From Marchantia polymorpha subsp. ruderalis (Eukaryota; Streptophyta; Marchantiopsida; Marchantiales; Marchantiaceae): 64,000 nt of DNA. This document shows, piece after piece, positions 60,481 to 64,000 of the stretch. The position numbers were made by a program, and so were the translations under genes. The stretch lies in contig AP031352.1 of the NCBI GenBank assembly GCA_037833965.1, positions 18,456,501 to 18,520,500 on the forward strand, in the 5' to 3' direction. Numbering within the stretch: the stretch's first letter is position 1; every line of letters begins with the position of its first letter. The notes beneath the pieces were generated by a model. It was not told the origin of the DNA and made no database searches. It saw only the letters and a list, made by a program, of their open reading frames with translations.

Positions 60481-62166
60481 GATCTTCATGAATGACAAGA
60501 TAAATCGAAAAGGATTTTCTTCACTTTAACAGGTGTTGCAAAATAACTAATTGTTAAATTGAGGATAGAAGACAAAACGAGATACACAGCATCCAGGGAA
60601 GATAATGCTTCCCACGATACTAACTATCAACTTCAGTAACGATAGCAGGAGGGAAGTCAAGGAAAATATTTCTTTTAATTTCTTGAATTTCGAGGTATCT
60701 TTGTATTTCTTGTAAAAGTAAAATGAAAAGATAATATTTATCATGGATATTACCATACCAATTTTTATTTCAAATTCTATGGATTTATTGAAATTATTTA
60801 AGTCAATGAAGATAGATAATATCTTTATTTATTTCTTATGCGTAAAATTATCTAATAACAAAAAATAATTTATACATATACTTATTTAAAATATTGAAAG
60901 TAAGAAATTTTTCAAAATTGAATCCAAAATCTCACACAATCTGTATATGATCTCATCTTGTAATATTTAAATCTCAATTTGGGCTATCCAATTATTAGAT
61001 TTTGTAAAATTTTAAAAATTTGTGTGTGAAAATGAACTCACTTGAATTTTGACCGAGTGCAATTTTCAAAGCATAAAATTTTATGAAAATTTTCACATTT
61101 CACTATCTATATACTAAAAAATAATTTAGAATTACAAATTTCAACTTAATAATTATCATGTAATGATTATCTAAAATTTTATGCTTGCAAAATTCTGAAT
61201 CGATTATATCTAATATCACTTAACAGTCGTTTGTAGTTAAAAAATATCAAACTTCTATGTTCATGTGTTATTTTGAAATGTCATATATGTGAAATCTCAA
61301 ATCAACCTTACCACACACTTACTTGATCTTCAGTAACTACAAACTTTTAAGCATATATGTTGGTGTTTTTATTTACGAATTCTGTCTCATATGCATACTT
61401 CAAGCAGTTTGTTTTTGAAATTTCACTTAAGATATTTTCAATTTAATATTTAAAAATATAAATATTTTAATTTGAAAGAAATAAATTCGGATTTATATTT
61501 TATATATTTTATTTTGAATACATCAAAAAAAATATTTTAACAAGATTGATAATTGTTTATAAATATATTTAAAATATAATCTAGCTGAACTGTATAACAA
61601 AAGAAAAAAAAACTTATTAAAGTAACAAAGTGATATTTATAAGAACTATTTAGCATCTAGAATTCATACATCAAGTGATATATTTTTTATTTTATATAAT
61701 TTGATTCATAAGACATATGTGAACAAGTCAAATTCTTTAACATCAACTTAAACTAAATTGGTTCAAAACTTGTATTTAATATTCACATTCACATTATTTT
61801 TTCTTCCTTAAATTATCAAATTTTGAATCTTTGAACGTACCATGCTCTTCCAATCTTGACATTTAGCCTTGAATTTAATCTTTGTCTAGATATTAAACTA
61901 CTATCATTCTTGTGATTATGCCATTGATATCATTGAATATCATATCAAATAAATAGTATGTATGATATACCATCTTTTCATCTTTTGTTGTTATTTATTT
62001 ATCGGGAAAAACAGCTAACACTACATTGTGATGATTATTTATCACTTACAATAAAGAGTAACTATGAATAATACAAAGTAGATAATGAGTTTCACATGAA
62101 ATCTGAAAATAGGTTAGACTCCAAACACACGCACACATCAATAATACACACCAAAAAATATGACAC

Positions 62167-62478
62167 TTGAAAACGATACACACACTCATAGCCTACATGA
62201 AAAACATGTTGTTCACTCATACGGAGTATGTCCACAACTGTAACACCCTTGAGGAGCTGCATTTATTCGATATTTGTATCGGAGATATATCGACGTTGAC
62301 GGCTAGCGAGTGGGATGTACTTTTGAGTGGATTCAGGTGTAGCACCGTACTACGAGTGATAGGCATTTCGCACTTGAGGTGGAGTTCAGACAAGGAAGTG
62401 TCCACAATAACACCTCACTTCAAATCTGGAAAATATTTTTTAAAGTTTTGTGAGCTCTTTTATACAGTGATAGAGTAA
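62167..62478 (+). pseudogene. LRR-like coding relic in AT-rich DNA
   Basis: The frame contains CNTLEELHLFDICIGDISTL, then SEWDVLLSGFRCSTVLRVIGISHLRW. The spacing LEELHL...IGD and VLRVIGIS...LRW fits ribonuclease-inhibitor-type leucine-rich repeats found in plant and bryophyte LRR and NLR-like proteins. The island (about 62200-62450) is visibly less AT-rich than its surroundings. Only one or two repeats are present, without a visible start, partner domain or clear splice sites. It could be a single exon of a gene running beyond recognition, but a decayed fragment is more likely. Confidence 0.5.
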
Positions 62479-63334
62479 TTAGTTTAACCAACTTGAGTTA
62501 AACTAACATGAAATAACTCAATATTTGAATAAATACATAGCATTCCCTTAACTCATGTCTTGAAATCAAAACTTTCATAACTTGAACAATCATTATGCAA
62601 AAAGTTTTACAAATAATCTAACATAGTTTACAGTGCAAACTAAACTAAATTTTATAAAAAAAATTAATAAATTCACATATATAACGAAATTATAAACACA
62701 ATCTATTTTTATTTTTGGTGCAAAACTTGCAAAGTTACACAATGTCTAATAAAATATTTTAAAGAAAATTTTTGTTACATGCATCAACTACATTGAATTT
62801 ATCATCAATTTTGACAAGCTCAACGATCTTTTCAAAAATCATATTTTTTATAAATTGAAACTTGATGTCAAATTGTTTAATCTACTATTTCTAACTTGAT
62901 TTGCAATAAAATGCAAAACATTTAAATTATCACAATGAATAGTGAATTTTTTGTTTTGATTCCATCTCTAAGATATTTCTATTTAAGAAAATATTTTATT
63001 TTTGCTTTCGCTAGATATTTAACTTTTATCCTTGACATATTTTTTACATTCTATTGTTTATAAATTTGACATATACATGTTTGACTTGCCGATAAATAGA
63101 TCAATATCAGATTTGATATTTATTATCATTTACATGAGATACTCCTTTGATTTGTTAAAGAAAATTAATCAAATCTTTACTTTTTCAATGATACATATTA
63201 GACATTGAGCTACATAAATATTTAAGTGTGATGTGAAAGTTGTACTAACTACTTCAAAAGTTGCCAAGTTTAACCTATCAAAGGAACTTGTCTTGATTTA
63301 ATATTAACTTATTTTTCTCAGAATCTCTATGAGC

Positions 63335-63362
63335 ATATATATATATATATATATATATATAT
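63335..63362. repeat. (AT)n microsatellite
   Basis: An uninterrupted AT dinucleotide run of about 14 units. Confidence 0.85.
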
Positions 63363-63534
63363 CAAATATCTTCAATGTACAACTCAATACCAGAATCCAG
63401 CTAAATATCTGAGCTCACAAGACATAGTTCTCAATGATCATGATGATGATGTTAGAGAAGCTTATTATCCTAGGTCGGAACAAGTTGATAAAAACCCATT
63501 AAATTATCCTTAGCATGGGGATAACGTCATCCGG

Positions 63535-63590
63535 AAAAAACCAATCCCATTTGAATATTTTCCTAAATATTCAAATGGGATTGGTTTTTT
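63535..63590. repeat. Perfect 26-bp inverted repeat with 4-nt loop
   Basis: The left arm at 63535-63560 and right arm at 63565-63590 are exact reverse complements around TCCT. The arm is AAAAAACCAATCCCATTTGA followed by ATATTT. A perfect snapback of this length in otherwise decayed DNA points to a recent foldback or small-RNA hairpin. Confidence 0.9.
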
Positions 63591-64000
63591 TCACCCGTGC
63601 AGTCAATATATAGCAACTTTAAACAAAGATATTTTTATTAGAAATTGAAAAAGATCGTGGATATCGTATTGAAAACTTACAGAAATATCAAGAAGGTTTA
63701 TTTCCAGTAGATGCTGTTTTTATGCCAATACGAAATGCAAATTATAGTGTAGAGTAAAATTTATGCTTCAACAATGTTCTCTCACATTCTGTTGATATTC
63801 TTACCTCACGTTGTTATATTTTACTCCAGCTTAATGACTTCAATCATATAACTTTCTGAATAATCCAGCATTATATGTCTAAGCACATCATCTCAATACC
63901 ATATTTTTGCTTTGATATTAATTTTCATGGAAAATTCAAAAAATAGCTCAAATAGCTCAAACACGCACAACCCAAAATCACACAATAAAAACATAAAACA

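Larger units (their letters stand above)
60481..64000. other. AT-rich block with coding relics
   Basis: From about 60480 to the window end the sequence is strongly AT-rich. Exceptions are a roughly 240-bp island at 62200-62450 and the 63460-63760 segment. A TA repeat lies at 63335-63362. At 63619-63757 a plus-strand frame without a start reads EIEKDRGYRIENLQKYQEG and ends in TAA. It looks coding-like but matches no family I can name. Confidence 0.5.

Overview
The window looks like nuclear DNA of a land plant, most likely a bryophyte. The genes are intron-containing with GT..AG junctions. The set includes cytosolic ribosomal protein eS8, a single-B-box CONSTANS-like factor, a plant-type purple acid phosphatase with a C-terminal membrane anchor, a plant LINES homolog, a trihelix-like factor, and a plant-type tRNA-Pro. 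The species itself is inferred, not shown.

Layout. 1-8.9 kb is genic: a purple acid phosphatase (+) and eS8 (-), the latter with a telo-box inverted repeat upstream. 8.9-11.7 kb is a gene-free, very AT-rich block. 12.4-15.1 kb holds two small non-autonomous DNA transposons. One is about 334 bp with 46-bp terminal inverted repeats (TIRs). The other is an 843-bp hAT-type element with a perfect 8-bp target duplication. 15.6-22.6 kb carries two minus-strand multi-exon genes: a LINES homolog, and an RPB9/RPC11-like zinc-ribbon protein whose second ribbon is split by an insertion of about 80 residues. A tRNA-Pro(UGG) lies at 27.3 kb. 28.1-37.8 kb is a satellite domain with a 78-bp (26-codon) period. 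It is interrupted by about 2 kb that includes a possible gene for a 65-aa secreted protein. 39.4-40.4 kb is a frameshifted SUVH/SRA-domain pseudogene. 41.6-43.3 kb is a trihelix-like gene with a frame-preserving intron. 43.3-52.5 kb has no gene I recognise. 52.5-53.7 kb is an uninterrupted CONSTANS-like gene in GC-rich sequence. 53.7-60.5 kb has no recognised gene. 60.5-64 kb is AT-rich, with a leucine-rich-repeat-like coding relic and a perfect 26-bp-arm hairpin.

Most unusual points: (1) the consensus of the 78-bp satellite is an open 26-residue frame that fits a leucine-rich-repeat pattern, and a second LRR-like relic lies in the same window; (2) the split second zinc ribbon of the RPB9-like protein; (3) a candidate secreted-peptide gene inside the satellite; (4) the well-delimited hAT element and the smaller TIR element. 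The genes share no operon-like relationship. They are ordinary plant genes separated by repeat-rich DNA. All exon boundaries were read by eye from splice signals and reading-frame phase, with no transcript evidence.
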